Shown: positions 33,045-44,285 of the stretch, one piece after another
Layout of the letters: every line of letters starts with the position of its first letter
Position numbering within the stretch: the first letter of the stretch is position 1
Assembly (NCBI GenBank): GCA_037355855.1
Contig: CM074763.1
Coordinates: 4,092,001-4,156,000, forward strand
DNA from: Pseudo-nitzschia pungens
Taxonomy: Eukaryota; Bacillariophyta; Bacillariophyceae; Bacillariales; Bacillariaceae
Reading direction: 5' to 3'
Length of the DNA stretch: 64,000 nt
Position numbers and translations under genes: made by a program
The notes under the pieces: generated by a model
Seen by the model: only the letters and a program-made list of their open reading frames with translations
Told to the model about the DNA's origin: nothing
Database searches by the model: none

Positions 33045-36002
33045 ATGCCTCCCCCCCCGCCAGCTTCCAGGCGAAAAAGGTCTACCTTGGCTAACACTCC
33101 TTCAAACAAACGCGCCTTTACGGGGACCCCTTCCCGCCGACTACCTGCTGGTTCCGTTCTTCAGGCTACTCCCTCTCCCCCTCCCTCTCCCCGTACAGCT
33201 AGGGATTCACTCCCTTCTGATGATGATATGTCCTTCACTTCTGCTGTGTCTACTGGTGCACTAGATGATGTTGATATGAGCACTGAGCAGTCAGGCACTG
33301 GGCATTCAGACACAGGGCATTCAGGCAGTGGGCAGTCCGACAGTGGGACGTCTGACAGTGGGAAGTCCAACAGTGGGAAGTCCAACAGTGGAAATTCCAA
33401 CAGTGGGACGTCCAACAGTGGGAAGTCCAACAGTGGAAAGTCCAACAGTGCGACGTCTAGGGATGGCCAGCCAGGCTCTGAGCACTCAGACTCTAAGCAC
33501 CCTCCTTCCAAGGTCTCTCCTTCCAAGTCTAGTCTGAAACAAGCTACTCTTGCATTTCGCTCTGACACACCGTCTGCAGAGCGACATGCCCTGCGCAAGA
33601 AAGCCCTGGCTGCTGCCAACAAAGCTCACTCAGATTCCTTCCTCTGGTGCTTCTACGGTAAGGGGCCTTTTACTGGTCGTTCTTCCATTCCCACCCCTAT
33701 CCACACTCTTCGTAAAACTCCAGCAGGATCCCGGCTATGGACTGGGTGTCCTAGTCCCACTCACTTCTTCAGCAAGAAAGATGGAAATGACAAGAAATCC
33801 ATCCATGATGTCTGTCAGTCTGCCATCCCTCCAGCATATGCTCAAGCTTTTCCTGACAACCCTGAGTGGAGAACTGCTTCTGTGGAGTCCCTGGTTTCCC
33901 TTGCTTCTCTCTGCTTTCAAGCCTCTGCAGACTGGACCAAGCAACCTTCAGGCCATGCTCTGAAGAGATGTCTTATTGGTTTGGCCAAGATGTCTCCTGA
34001 GTGTTTTGATGACCTGTATTGTGAAGGTAACCTTTTGCCCAGCACTGAAGGAAGAGTTTGGTTGGCAGCCAATCAGGTGCTTGGCTCCCACTGGTATTTC
34101 AAGAAGCGACCTCCTACACCTGCGCCAACTGCAGTTGATGATGCTTCCACTTCCAAATCAGTGTCCTTTCTTCCTGGTGGTGGTGATGCTACTGTCTTGT
34201 CCTCCTCTGCTGGGCATTTCCTCCAACGCCGAGGGGTTTGCTCCAGTGATTCTAGAGCTCCAGTGGATGTCACTGCTGGCACCAAGTGTTCTCATAGTTC
34301 TTATGTCACTCTGTCCCTTCCAAGGTTGATGTCACAACGCCCTGGGGAACTATATGATGAGCTGCTCAAGTCTCTCAAGGAAGCTTTGGATCTTCTATGG
34401 ACTGTTGACAAGCGTCTGGTGTTGTATGTTTTTCCCTCCAGAGCCAGGCTCAACCCCAAGGCCAAGCCTGTTACCAAGTTTTGGACGACACTTCCTGACA
34501 GGAAGACCTTGGAATTGTATGTTGCTCAGCTCTGGCTTCGCAGTAGAACTGCCCCTCATCTACGCTTCTTTTTGGGACACAGTGCTTCCCTGGAGAAACT
34601 CTTTTCAGCACAATTGCTCCAGAGGCTCAGAGACCGTGACATGGAGCTGAAATATGACCATATACAGGCCCCAGTTGTTGTCACCTGTGGCTTTCTCCTT
34701 GGATCTTACATGCAGAGTTTTGATCTTGACCACTACAACGAATTGCTTCAGACTCATCCCAGGTTTCAGGCCTGTCCTATTGCTGTTATCAGGAAGAATA
34801 TCAGTCTTGACAACTCCAGAACTCCTGATCCCAATCCGGTTCTGGCTGCTCATGTTTTATGTGATGCAACAAAGCGCGCCCACACTGTTAAGCTCCTCAA
34901 AGCCCAGTTCAACCGTTGCAAACCTTCAGACATTGCCTCGTTACCTGATGGTAAATTCTACAAGTTTATTGAGACAGCTACCAATCCTTCTGACAGACCT
35001 CTTCCCCCCTCCAAGCTCCAGACTGTTCGCCAGGCTAAGCACCGCCAAGCCAAATTTATTGAGAGCCATGAAACTGCTCCTGTTTTGGGGGTAGTTGATC
35101 TTGATCTTCCAGTTGACTTGGGCCAAGGGCTGGGTTTGAAGACGCTGCGCAGTGTGCTTCTGGGCATCAGAACCCGTGACAATTGGTCATGGCCTCTTTT
35201 TCTTTCTGTTGATACCAGTTCATACCGAGGCGAGATCCTTGCTTTGTACAATATCACTACCAAGGCTGAAGCAATGGCCATGTTGTCTTTCCTGCCTATT
35301 TTTCTGGAAGCTCATTATGGTTCTTGTGTTCGACAATGGTTCTCTTCTGAGTGCTTGACTGAAATGGAAGCCTACCATTGGGATGCTGCTGCCAATTGTG
35401 TTGTGGAAACTGAACCTGCTGCAGATCCAATGCAGGATGACTCTCTTCCCTTTTTTGGTGATGGGGATGCAAGAGATTGGGAACTTGTTGATGATGACTT
35501 GTCAGTTGACCTTGCCCCAGACCTCACCTTTGATCTAGATCTGCACTTTAACCTCCAAGCCCGTGCTGACAGTGGTGGTGGAGGATTTGATGATTCTCAA
35601 TCCATGGATACTTTAGCAACCGGTACTTCCAATCTCACTGATGTCCAGGCTTCAGCGCCTGCAGGTGGTGTTCCTACTGGAGGTGATCCTACCCATGTGG
35701 CCAAGGCTGATGCCTCTCCTGGTATTCCTCCTGAAGTTCCCCCTGCAGTTCCTGACCCTCCCCATAATGCCATGGCTGGTGACCTCCCTGTGGCCTCTCC
35801 TGATTCCTCAACTGCAGTTCCTGCTGCCGGTGGTGGGGAAGATGCAGCCTCTGCATTGAGGCTTGGAGTTGCTGCAATTGCATTCTCTTCCAGTCATGAT
35901 GCTAGTGTCAGTGATTTGAGCCATGCCAATGTCTCCACCAAATCAGCTCCGGCAACTCTTTCTTCCGTGCGACAGACTCGGTTTCCTTCTGATCATGGTT
36001 AG
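33045..36002 (+). CDS. LINE E ORF1 protein
   Basis: This intact ORF1 of 985 residues starts at the ATG at 33045 in context CCACCATGC. It is very close to D ORF1: a basic Pro-rich start, Ser/Gly/Asn pentapeptide repeats (coded by 15-bp units at about 33340-33450), the conserved FLWCFYGKGPF and HFFSKKDGNDKKSIHD blocks, and an acidic C-terminus ending DHG. No known domain is recognised; an RNA-binding or RNP role is inferred from its place in the element. The frame is also open upstream of the ATG for about 67 codons. The stop TAG at 36000-36002 overlaps the ORF2 ATG at 35995. Confidence 0.88.
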   Translation: MPPPPPASRRKRSTLANTPSNKRAFTGTPSRRLPAGSVLQATPSPPPSPRTARDSLPSDDDMSFTSAVSTGALDDVDMSTEQSGTGHSDTGHSGSGQSDSGTSDSGKSNSGKSNSGNSNSGTSNSGKSNSGKSNSATSRDGQPGSEHSDSKHPPSKVSPSKSSLKQATLAFRSDTPSAERHALRKKALAAANKAHSDSFLWCFYGKGPFTGRSSIPTPIHTLRKTPAGSRLWTGCPSPTHFFSKKDGNDKKSIHDVCQSAIPPAYAQAFPDNPEWRTASVESLVSLASLCFQASADWTKQPSGHALKRCLIGLAKMSPECFDDLYCEGNLLPSTEGRVWLAANQVLGSHWYFKKRPPTPAPTAVDDASTSKSVSFLPGGGDATVLSSSAGHFLQRRGVCSSDSRAPVDVTAGTKCSHSSYVTLSLPRLMSQRPGELYDELLKSLKEALDLLWTVDKRLVLYVFPSRARLNPKAKPVTKFWTTLPDRKTLELYVAQLWLRSRTAPHLRFFLGHSASLEKLFSAQLLQRLRDRDMELKYDHIQAPVVVTCGFLLGSYMQSFDLDHYNELLQTHPRFQACPIAVIRKNISLDNSRTPDPNPVLAAHVLCDATKRAHTVKLLKAQFNRCKPSDIASLPDGKFYKFIETATNPSDRPLPPSKLQTVRQAKHRQAKFIESHETAPVLGVVDLDLPVDLGQGLGLKTLRSVLLGIRTRDNWSWPLFLSVDTSSYRGEILALYNITTKAEAMAMLSFLPIFLEAHYGSCVRQWFSSECLTEMEAYHWDAAANCVVETEPAADPMQDDSLPFFGDGDARDWELVDDDLSVDLAPDLTFDLDLHFNLQARADSGGGGFDDSQSMDTLATGTSNLTDVQASAPAGGVPTGGDPTHVAKADASPGIPPEVPPAVPDPPHNAMAGDLPVASPDSSTAVPAAGGGEDAASALRLGVAAIAFSSSHDASVSDLSHANVSTKSAPATLSSVRQTRFPSDHG

Positions 36003-36605
36003 CTCTTCTGATATGAGGTGTGATGGGATGCCTTCCAATCCAAATCCCATCAAAGCTTCTCCTGTTTCTCCCTTTTCCCCCTCCGACTCTTCCCCTGTCC
36101 CTCATTTTGTCCAATTAACTCTTCATGGAGAATCTCTTGCTGCTAAGGATTCTGACACTTTTGGTCATTCCTTCCCTCAAGCTCCATCCTCTAACTCCAC
36201 CATCATCACATTCCAAAACATTGGACCACAGCGCAGAGCTGCCTTTATGTCCATGTCCAAGCACAACGCCCGTCAATTTGTCAAGAGCAATGCCAGTGTG
36301 GCTCTTTTTGCTGAACATTGTTTGAATGAATCCAAACTCCTGCCCTGTGATCTTTTCAATCGGCGCATGAAGAATGTCAGTCCCTCAAGTTTTTCCTATC
36401 TTGCCAACAACAAGCATGAAGCTTCTGACTGTTCATGGCTTCAGCCTGGTGATACAGGATTTTCCATTGATCAACTGTTCAGTTCCCACAAGATTGCCCA
36501 TGGGGCTGATCCTTCTGGTCTTGGAAGATGGTCCTTTGTCAAGTTTCAGGGCAGGGATGGTTACACTGTCACTATGTTTTCTGCTTACTGCCCTGTTGAA
36601 AATGA
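35995..36605 (+). pseudogene. LINE E ORF2, part 1
   Basis: This is the first 203 or so codons of ORF2, starting at the ATG inside the end of ORF1; another in-frame ATG lies at 35923. It covers the first half of the APE-type endonuclease (AEHCLN, then SAYCPVEN). The frame is broken at 36605 by X2 and continues at 38720. The 20 bases at 36586-36605 are the left target-site duplication of X2. Confidence 0.88.
36586..36605. repeat. Target-site duplication of X2, left copy
   Basis: TACTGCCCTGTTGAAAATGA lies directly before the (TAA)n tail of X2 and exactly again at 38720-38739. The first T may belong to the X2 end on the right, so it is 19-20 bp. Confidence 0.92.
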
Positions 36606-38719
36606 TAATAATAATATACTTATTTAAGTAGGAAAATCCACCGAAGGTGGTTAAAAGCTACTCAGTCTGTAACCAGACTTTATCGTCGCCTCAATCGAAG
36701 AGAGGTTAGGCCCCAAGTTGTAGAACGACGCGCCGCCTCAACCATGGGGAATAGGCCCCAGGTTGTAAGGACGGCTATTTTGCAAACGAACCTTGGTAAG
36801 AAACAGGAAAAAAACGAACCAGTCCAGAGCACAACAGACACTGCTGTTGCAAAGCGTACACGAAACGGGGTAACAAGAACGTGAAAGGGAAAGACACAAG
36901 CAAAACTGTCCCTCCAATGCTGGTGTGCAGCATCCGTAATGCTAGTGGTCAGCTGACACAAGCAAAACCCTGACTAGATACATGGTATCTGTAATGCTAG
37001 TGGTCAGCGTACAAAAGCAAAACTCCTCTCTGAATGCTGGATTGCAGCATCACCAGTAATGCGAGTAGTCATCCCCAAACACATCCCGAACCACATTCCT
37101 TACCACTGTATGGTACATAAAGTACAGAGCCTACTACCAAATTCAGAACAGCTGTCCTCCTGTTCGAACTTAGTAGTAGCCAGAAACACGTAGAGGCGGT
37201 GGAGCCTACTACCAAATTCAAATTCGTAACAGCTGGCCTTCTGTTCGAACTTGAACTTGCTCTCCTGTAGTAGCTTGGAAACAGGGCCTTTAAGTGAAAA
37301 CACTTATGGACCATCAGGGCTGTAGGCTTGAAAACAGGTCTCTGCTGTACTGTGAACTGGAGGGGTATATGTAGGTGGTGGTGCGTTAAGTAACATGTAC
37401 TTAGCAGCTTTGGGGCTTGGGTCATAAAAACAGTAGGTCCATAATCAAAAACAATTATGGACTATCAGGGCAGTAGACTTGAAAACAGATGACAGTTGAA
37501 GTGTGCATCTGAGAGGGTTATGTAGGTAGGAGAGCCTTAAGCAAGCTGTACTTAGCGGCTTTGGGGCTTGGGTCAGGAAATAGTAGGACCTTAAGTGAGA
37601 ACACTTATGGTCCAGCAGGGCAGTAGACTTGAAAACAGATGACAGTTGAAGTGTGCATCTGAGAGGTATATGTAGGTAGGAGAGCCTTAAGCAAGCTGTA
37701 CTTAGCGGCTTTGGGGCTTGGGTAAGGAAACAGTAGGACCATAAGCGAAAACACTTATGGTCCATCAGGGCACTAGACTTGAAAACAGATGACAGTTGAA
37801 GAATGCATCTGAGAGGTATATGTAGGTAGGGGAGCCTTAAGCAAACTGTACTTAGTGGCTTTAGGGCTTGGGTCAGGAAACAGTAGGACCATAAGCGAAA
37901 ACACTTAGGGTCCATCAGGGCAGTAGACTTGGAAACAGATGACATTTATACAGTACACCTGAGAGGGTTATGTAGGTGGTGGAGCCTTAAGCAAACTGTA
38001 CTTAGCGGCTTTGGGGCTTGGGTCAAGAAACAGTAGGACCATAAGTGAAAACACTTAGGGTCCAGCACGGCAGTAGACTTGGAAACAGATGACATTTATA
38101 CTGTACACCTGAGAGGTATATGTAGATGGTAGAGCCTTAAGTGAACTGTACTTAGCGGCTTTTGGGCTTGGGTCAGAAAACATTAGGACCATAAGCGAAA
38201 ACACTTATGTACCAGCAGGGCATTAGACTTGGAAACAGATGACATCTGGAATTTCGTGTAGAAATATTCCTACAGTGGAAGAACTTTAAGTGAGAATCAC
38301 TTAAGCAGCTTGGAAACAGTGTAGAACATTAAGTATAGCAAGATATACGTAAGGGCCTTGGTTGGAGCTTGGGAACAGATCAGTACCGTACATCGAAAAA
38401 GAGTGGTGAATTGCTGTAGAATCTGTACTGGAAGTGCTGTAGAAAATTATGTGTCGATCTTGGTTTTGGTGCTGCTGCTGTTGCTGATCCCTCGGTCGAG
38501 CAGTGAATTGGCAACAAACTCAACGAAAGGAAGCATCCAGCAACTGAACCGATAGCAGAAACGAAGAGCGCATGTCTTGGTTAATACATGTAGGTCCTGG
38601 GGTTGTGATTGGGGGTGTATAAGGGAGCGAGATATCGCATGGTAAAGTTGTGTAGAAATCTACGTATTTTTAGTACTGGAACATCGGAACGTCGGACAAA
38701 ATGCGCGTCGCGCAAATTG
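36606..38719 (-). mobile_element. X2, short non-autonomous LINE-like element
   Basis: This is a second copy of the X element, 2.11 kb, on the minus strand inside plus-strand LINE E. It matches X1 almost along its whole length. It has one more 150-bp unit and a different short segment near 38250-38350. The LINE-like 5' end is at 38719 and the LINE-like 3' stem-loops and tail at 36606-36680. It has no plausible protein. X1 and X2 sit in different target sequences with different duplications, so they are independent insertions and not a segmental duplication. Confidence 0.91.
37437..38250 (-). repeat. 150-bp tandem repeats of X2 with hairpins
   Basis: Units start at 37471, 37621, 37771, 37921, 38071 and 38221, exactly 150 bases apart. 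Each has an inverted repeat just before that point. The third unit is perfect: GGACCATAAG at 37736-37745 and CTTATGGTCC at 37754-37763. The first unit has different but still pairing arms, GTCCATAAT at 37437-37445 and ATTATGGAC at 37454-37462. Other units have a single mismatch. All loops are 8 nt. Confidence 0.9.
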
Positions 38720-38739
38720 TACTGCCCTGTTGAAAATGA
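38720..38739. repeat. Target-site duplication of X2, right copy
   Basis: This is the exact partner of 36586-36605 and directly follows the 5' end of X2. Confidence 0.92.
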
Positions 38740-41700
38740 CAGGGATCTTGGTTCCGTCTGGAATCAACAGTACCGATACTTTCAAGCAGCTGAAAATCTT
38801 TTCAGTCCCAACCCATGCATTCTCTTTCACAGGGATTTGACTGCTGCCCTTAAGGTCTGTCTGGGTGCAGGTGACCAGGTCATTCTTGGGATTGATCAAA
38901 ATGCTGATGTTCGGACTGATGGCTTGTCTTTTGAGCTCCAGGCTCTTGGTTTCAGAGATGCCATTCTTACCCTTCATAGTACGTCTTCTCCTCCTGCCAC
39001 TCACAACCGCAACACTACCCGAACACCAATTGATGCCATTTGGGTCTCTGAGAATGTCGATGTTCTCCGGGCTGGGTTTTGTCCCTTTGGTGGTGCCTAT
39101 GGTATGGAATCTGACCACAGAATGCTTTGGATTGAAGTCTGTAATTGCAGCCTCATGGGCAAACACCTGCCACCTCCCGTGAGCTTCTCTCATTCCAAAC
39201 TCCAGTCCTCCCACCCTCATCTGCGCCAACGGTATTTCAAGCGTGTCAGGCATAGCTTTCTCAAGGCTGGAGTGTTTTCTCTCCAAGCTAAGCTGGAGCA
39301 CCTCCTGGCTCAGTTTCAGTCTGGGGATATTTCTGTGCGCGCTGATCTCATCACCACATATGAAGTCCTCCATGAAACCTCCACCTCTCTCAGGCTCTCT
39401 GTTGAACAAAACCTTTGCCACACTAGAGCTGGTCTGGTTCCATGGTCCCCGAAGCTGCAAGTCTATCGTGATACAATTGACTTTTGGCGGCGTGTTGTTA
39501 AGCTGAGACAGGGTGTGTCCACCAGTCATACTGTTTTGAAAAGGCTGGCATGCAAGCTTTCTCTCTACAAAGGAGAACACAGTGATCTTTCCAGTGCTAT
39601 CCTCCACCTGAAACAAGCTTACAGGCAATACCGGGCAGTGAAAAAATTGGCCCCCTCATGGAGAGACTCCTTCAATCAAGGCCTGGTGGATGCGCTTCTT
39701 GCTGAAGGCAAACCTCACAACCAGAATGCTTCCCAGATTCGTGCCAGGATGCGCAGGGAACGACTTCAAAGAGAGCTTGGCCTTGCTGCTAGGTCTATTC
39801 GGGGACGTGTCAACAAGTCAGCTGTCTTGAGAGCTATTGCAGTTGGCCATGATGGTGTTGAACAGGTCTTGGAGTCCCAGTCCACTATGGTTCCAGCTAT
39901 GGCTGAATCCAATGTCCGGCGTCAACAGCAGTGTCTTGGCACTCCCTCCATGACTCCCTCCTTCATTCAAGATTTTGGCTACCTCGGCACAGCCCATGCT
40001 TCTGCTCAAGTTCTTGATGGCACATATAATCCTCCTCCTGCCACTGACAAATACCTTTCTGAATTTCTTTCCTGTCTCAAAGTCCCTGCCTTTATTCTGC
40101 GTTTGCCCCCCTTTGACTATTCAGTGTGTCCAGCTGACAATGCTGCTGCCTGGAAACGCCAGAGGGAACGTACAGCAAGTGAACCTTCCTGTTTGAGTTT
40201 TGCCCACCACAAGGCTTTTGCCCTGGATCCCCAGCTGAACAAGTTTGACACTCTACTGAGATCAGTCCCATTGAGTGTTGGCTTCTCTCCTTCTGCCTGG
40301 CAGGTCATCACGGATGTTGAGATCTTCAAGAAACCTGGTGAATATAGAGTGGATAAGATGAGGCTCATCCAGTTGATGTCTCCTGAGTTCCAAATCAACA
40401 ACAAAATGATTGGCAGACGCATTCTTGCCTACGCTGAACGTGCCAATGCAGTGGCTGTTGATCAACATGGAAGCAGGAAACACCACAAGGCCATCAACAC
40501 CTGCCTGAACAAGAAGCTCATCTGTGATGTGCTGAGGCAGAAGCGCAGATCTGGTGCTGTTGCTATGAATGATGCCAAGGGCTGTTATGATAGAATCTCT
40601 CATCCCATTGCAGGTCTCACTCTCCAGAGCTTTGGTGTTCCTGCACATGTGTGTGACGTTCTTCTGTCTACTCTGCAACATGCTAAGCACCACATCAAAA
40701 CTGGCTTTGGTCGGTCAGGTCCTGTGTATGGTGATGAACCTGTTCCTCTCAGTGGTTGTGGCCAAGGCAATGGTATTGGTCCAACTCTTTGGGCTTTGGT
40801 GTCAACAATTGTCTTCCGAATGATGCAACAGGCTGGGCATGGTGTCCATCTTATCACTTCTTTGTCACTGCAACTGGTTTCTCTTGTGGGTTTTGCCTTT
40901 GTGGATGACACAGATTTGTTTTGTGCTGGCTCTGCTTCCTCCACATCTGGTGAGGACTTAGCTGTTGACTTTCAGGAAGCTCTTGACCGGTGGGCTGGTG
41001 GGATTATTGCCACTGGTGGTGCTATTGAACCTGCCAAATCCTTCTGTTATTTGATTGATTTCAAATGGAATGGATCCGGTTGGGATTATCGTTCCATTGC
41101 TGACATGCCCGGTGACTTCTCAGTTGCCAACAAAAATGGCAATCGAGCTACCCTGGATCGATTTGAAGTTGACCATGCTGACAAGACCCTTGGGGTTTTT
41201 ATCTCCATGGATGGCAATGAGGAAGCACAGATTGCTCACATGCAGTCCCAGTCTCAGTCTTTTGGCTCTCAGCTCAAGGCTTCCAAGTGTGAGAAGAGGG
41301 CATCCCTCTACACATTCAAGTATTCTTTCATGAAGTCTGTTGAATACCCCATGCCTGTCACGCAACTTGATGAGGCCACTTGGACTAAGATAATTCACCC
41401 AGCTCTTGTTCCTGTGCTGAATAAAGCAGGGATGTCACGGACATTTCCCAGACATGTGTTCTATGGTCCTTCCCTCTATCAAGGCTTTGGATTCATCCAT
41501 CCATACCTCCTCCAAGAGTTCAGTCATATTGCCACCCTCTTTCAGGAATCTGTCAGGTCCTCCCAAACAGGTCGGATTCTCAGGCTAACTGCTGAGTCCC
41601 TACGGCTCGAACTTGGCATTCCTCTCCATCTTGGTGTCACCCCATATCATCCTTTTGCTTCCTACGTCACTCCTTGCTGGTACAAACATGTGTGGAAGTT

Positions 41701-43969
41701 TTTCTCTGTTCACCCTGTGAGCTTGTTTGAAGACTTCCCAGATCTTCCCCTGCTACGTTCCAATGACTGCTATCTCATGCAAGCCTTTGTCAACGCTGGC
41801 TTCAGAGGTGCTGACTTGTCCCTATTGAATCACATGCGCATGTCACTCAAGGCTATCTCCCTTGCTGACATTTGTACTCCAGATGGTAAAAGACTCTCTC
41901 CAATGGCCTTCCAGCTGATATCCTCCAATCACTTGAGGGATCATCTTGACTGGCCTAGATGTCCTCCATCTTGGCCTCCAGCAGCACAGCGCTTATGGAC
42001 TCAGGCTCTTCAGACCTGTTTTCTTCCCCCCTGCCCACCCCCTGCAGCCAGGGCACTGGCTCCTTCTTTTCACCTTGGGCATTGGCTCTCTCCCCAGACA
42101 GCTTCTCTTTGGCCTTGGTTTTTGTCTCCATCCACCAACAGAATATTCTTCAAAACTTCTACTGGCTGGACTGTGAGCACCTCCCAGGGCAGGGGCAGAT
42201 ACAGGGTCACTGCTGAAATCCTTTCTGACAAACCAGCCTGCGCTGATGTGCTTGTCTGCCCTGTTATTTGTGGCCAAGTTGTCCGCGTTGTCGGGTCTTC
42301 AGCCTTTGTTTCTGAACCTCCTGACATGGATCCTCTGGAGTACAATCCATTTGATTCTCTTCCAGACTCCCCGGCAGATGCCTTTGATGCACTCTGCGAG
42401 TCTCCAAGGGTACTTCTCCACAAATATTCTCTACCACAGGCTGGCTGTCAGCACATTGTTGATGCTATCCAGAGTGGTACTGCCAGTGCTGTCTGCGATG
42501 GTTCATTTGATCCTGACCTTCTCAGAGGAACTTCTGCTTTCATTTTGTCACCCAATACCTCCACCAAGAATGCTTCATTGTTCCTCACTGGCTGTAATTT
42601 TGTCAGTGGGTCCCCTGAGGATCAGTCATCCTACAGGAGTGAACTGGCAGGTATCATTGGAGTTCTCACCTGTTGCACTGCTCTGGTGAGTCTTTTTGAT
42701 ATTGCTTCTGGCTCTATCATTATTGCTCTGGATGGTGACACAGCTCTCAAACAGGCTGAGGGATCATGGCCATTGGTTATTTCCCAGAAGTCTTTTGATT
42801 ATGTTTATGTCATCAGAAACATGATTTCTGCCCTGCCAATCTCTGTTCACTTTCAGTGGGTTCAGGGCCATCAAGCTGGAATCTTTCTTGATTGGTGGGC
42901 CTTCCGCAATCATCAGGTTGACAGCATGGCAAAGGCATTTCTCTCTGTCCATAGAGCTTCTGCCCATCACTCTCCCAGACTTGTGTTTGAGCCCTGGGCT
43001 TTTTCTCTCAATGGACGCAAGTGCTCAAGGTTTGATCAAAATGCTTTGCATGTTGCCATTTCTGGTCCTCCTCTTCTTAAATATTGGCAGACCCACCATG
43101 ACATCCCCATTCCACAACCTGTTCTGAGTTCCATCCATTGGTGTGCCCATCTGTCTGCCTTCAAGCGTTTACCTCCTGGCATGCAAAGGTGGTTTGTCAA
43201 GTTTGCTTCTGGATGCATTGGTGTTGGCAACCAACTCCTCCACTACCAGTATCAGGATCACTCCAGGTGTCCCTTGTGTGATGCAGACAACGAGAAGGTT
43301 TCTCATGTGCTCTCCTGCAAGGACACTGGGGCGGTACAGCACAGTGTGTCTGCTTTCAAGGGACCCCTGCAGAAAAGGCTTGAAGTTGAGCAGACTGATC
43401 CATCATTGGTTGCTGCCATTGTGGATCTTCTCACCAGAGTTCGGAAGGGCCAGAACATTTATCCATCATCCTACTCCCTTGCAATTGCGTCTGCTGTCAG
43501 GGCACAGAGGACTATTGGCTGGCACAACTGGCTTCTTGGTAGGTGGTCTCCTCGCTGGTACCAAATCCAGGCTGACTACTACTCCCACATTGGAAGCAAG
43601 CGCTCTCCCAAACGTTGGGCTACAGCTATCATCCATCAGTTCTTTCTTACCTCCTGGGATCTTTGGACCTATAGGAATGAACGACTCCATGGTCCTGGGG
43701 GTACCCTTGATGCTGAACAACACCAATCTCTTGATGCTTCCATCTCCTCTGAATTGGCCATTGGCGCAGCTGGTGCACTTCCCCAGTCACACTCCCTGTT
43801 ACAAACCCCTTTCCACGTCCTACAAGGTTACACCCTGACTGCCAAGCGGCAGTGGCTTGCAACCATCCACCTTGCAAGGAAGCAGTATGCAGCGCCTGTC
43901 CCACCAGTGCAGCCATACCAACAAGAGGCTGCTCTTCTCAGAGCCTGGCTTACTGGACCTCAGGGTTGA
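38720..43969 (+). pseudogene. LINE E ORF2, part 2 (endonuclease end, RT, RNase H)
   Basis: This is the rest of ORF2 after X2, about 1750 codons without a stop, ending LLRAWLTGPQG at 43969. It contains the endonuclease end (GIDQNADVR, TPIDAIW, SDHRMLW), the RT core (NDAKGCYDRI, GCGQGNGIGP, FVDD at about 40906-40917), RNase H (CDGS, YRSELAG, ALDGD, QGHQAG) and the CCHC finger CPLC...HVLSC. Removing X2 and one duplication gives one open frame, so E was coding-competent when X2 inserted. The frame is open to 38609 only because X2 has no stop there. The first 20 bases are the right target-site duplication. Confidence 0.92.
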
Positions 43970-44267
43970 TTACACTTTGTACCTTGGTTTTGTCTTCTGT
44001 TCCTGCTTCTTATCCTGTCCCATCCCTTTTGATACTGGATCCTATCCCAATATCTTCATTCCCATTTCACTTTCTCTCAAGTCCCTATTTTTGGGACTTG
44101 CTTGTCTTTTTCCCTGCTTGATGTTCAAGGTTTGTTTGAAAATTTGTCGTTCTGCCACTTGGGGTCCTGACTCTATGATGGAGGCGACGTTAAAGTCTGG
44201 ATACAGACTGAGTAATTTAGTTTCACCTTTGGTGATTAAAGTTATTTAAATACGTATATTAATTAAT
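43970..44267 (+). other. LINE E 3' UTR and tail
   Basis: These 298 bases lie between the ORF2 stop and the right duplication. The two conserved hairpins are AGTCTG-GATA-CAGACT at 44194-44209 and TCACC-TTT-GGTGA at 44223-44235. An ATTTAAAT palindrome and a tail of ATTAATTAATTAA follow. The tail unit here is ATTA rather than the ATT seen in D and G. Confidence 0.85.
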
Positions 44268-44285
44268 TAACCTTGGTCTGGACAA
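44268..44285. repeat. Target-site duplication of LINE E, right copy
   Basis: This is the exact partner of 31324-31341. Beyond it the 5' UTR of LINE D resumes. Confidence 0.9.

Larger units (their letters stand above)
31342..44267 (+). mobile_element. LINE copy E, interrupted by X2
   Basis: This is a full-length plus-strand LINE inserted head-to-head in the 5' UTR of LINE D. It has a complete 5' end (ACAATTTTGCGACGC), a 1.7-kb 5' UTR, an intact ORF1, an ORF2 split only by X2, a 3' UTR and a tail reading TATATTAATTAATTAA. Without X2 and one duplication it is about 10.8 kb. Flanking duplications of up to 18 bp are exact, so the insertion is fairly recent. Confidence 0.94.

Noticed and set aside
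13096..38719. X1 and X2 as products of one segmental duplication
   Set aside because: Their flanks differ (ORF1 of C versus ORF2 of E) and each has its own target-site duplication.
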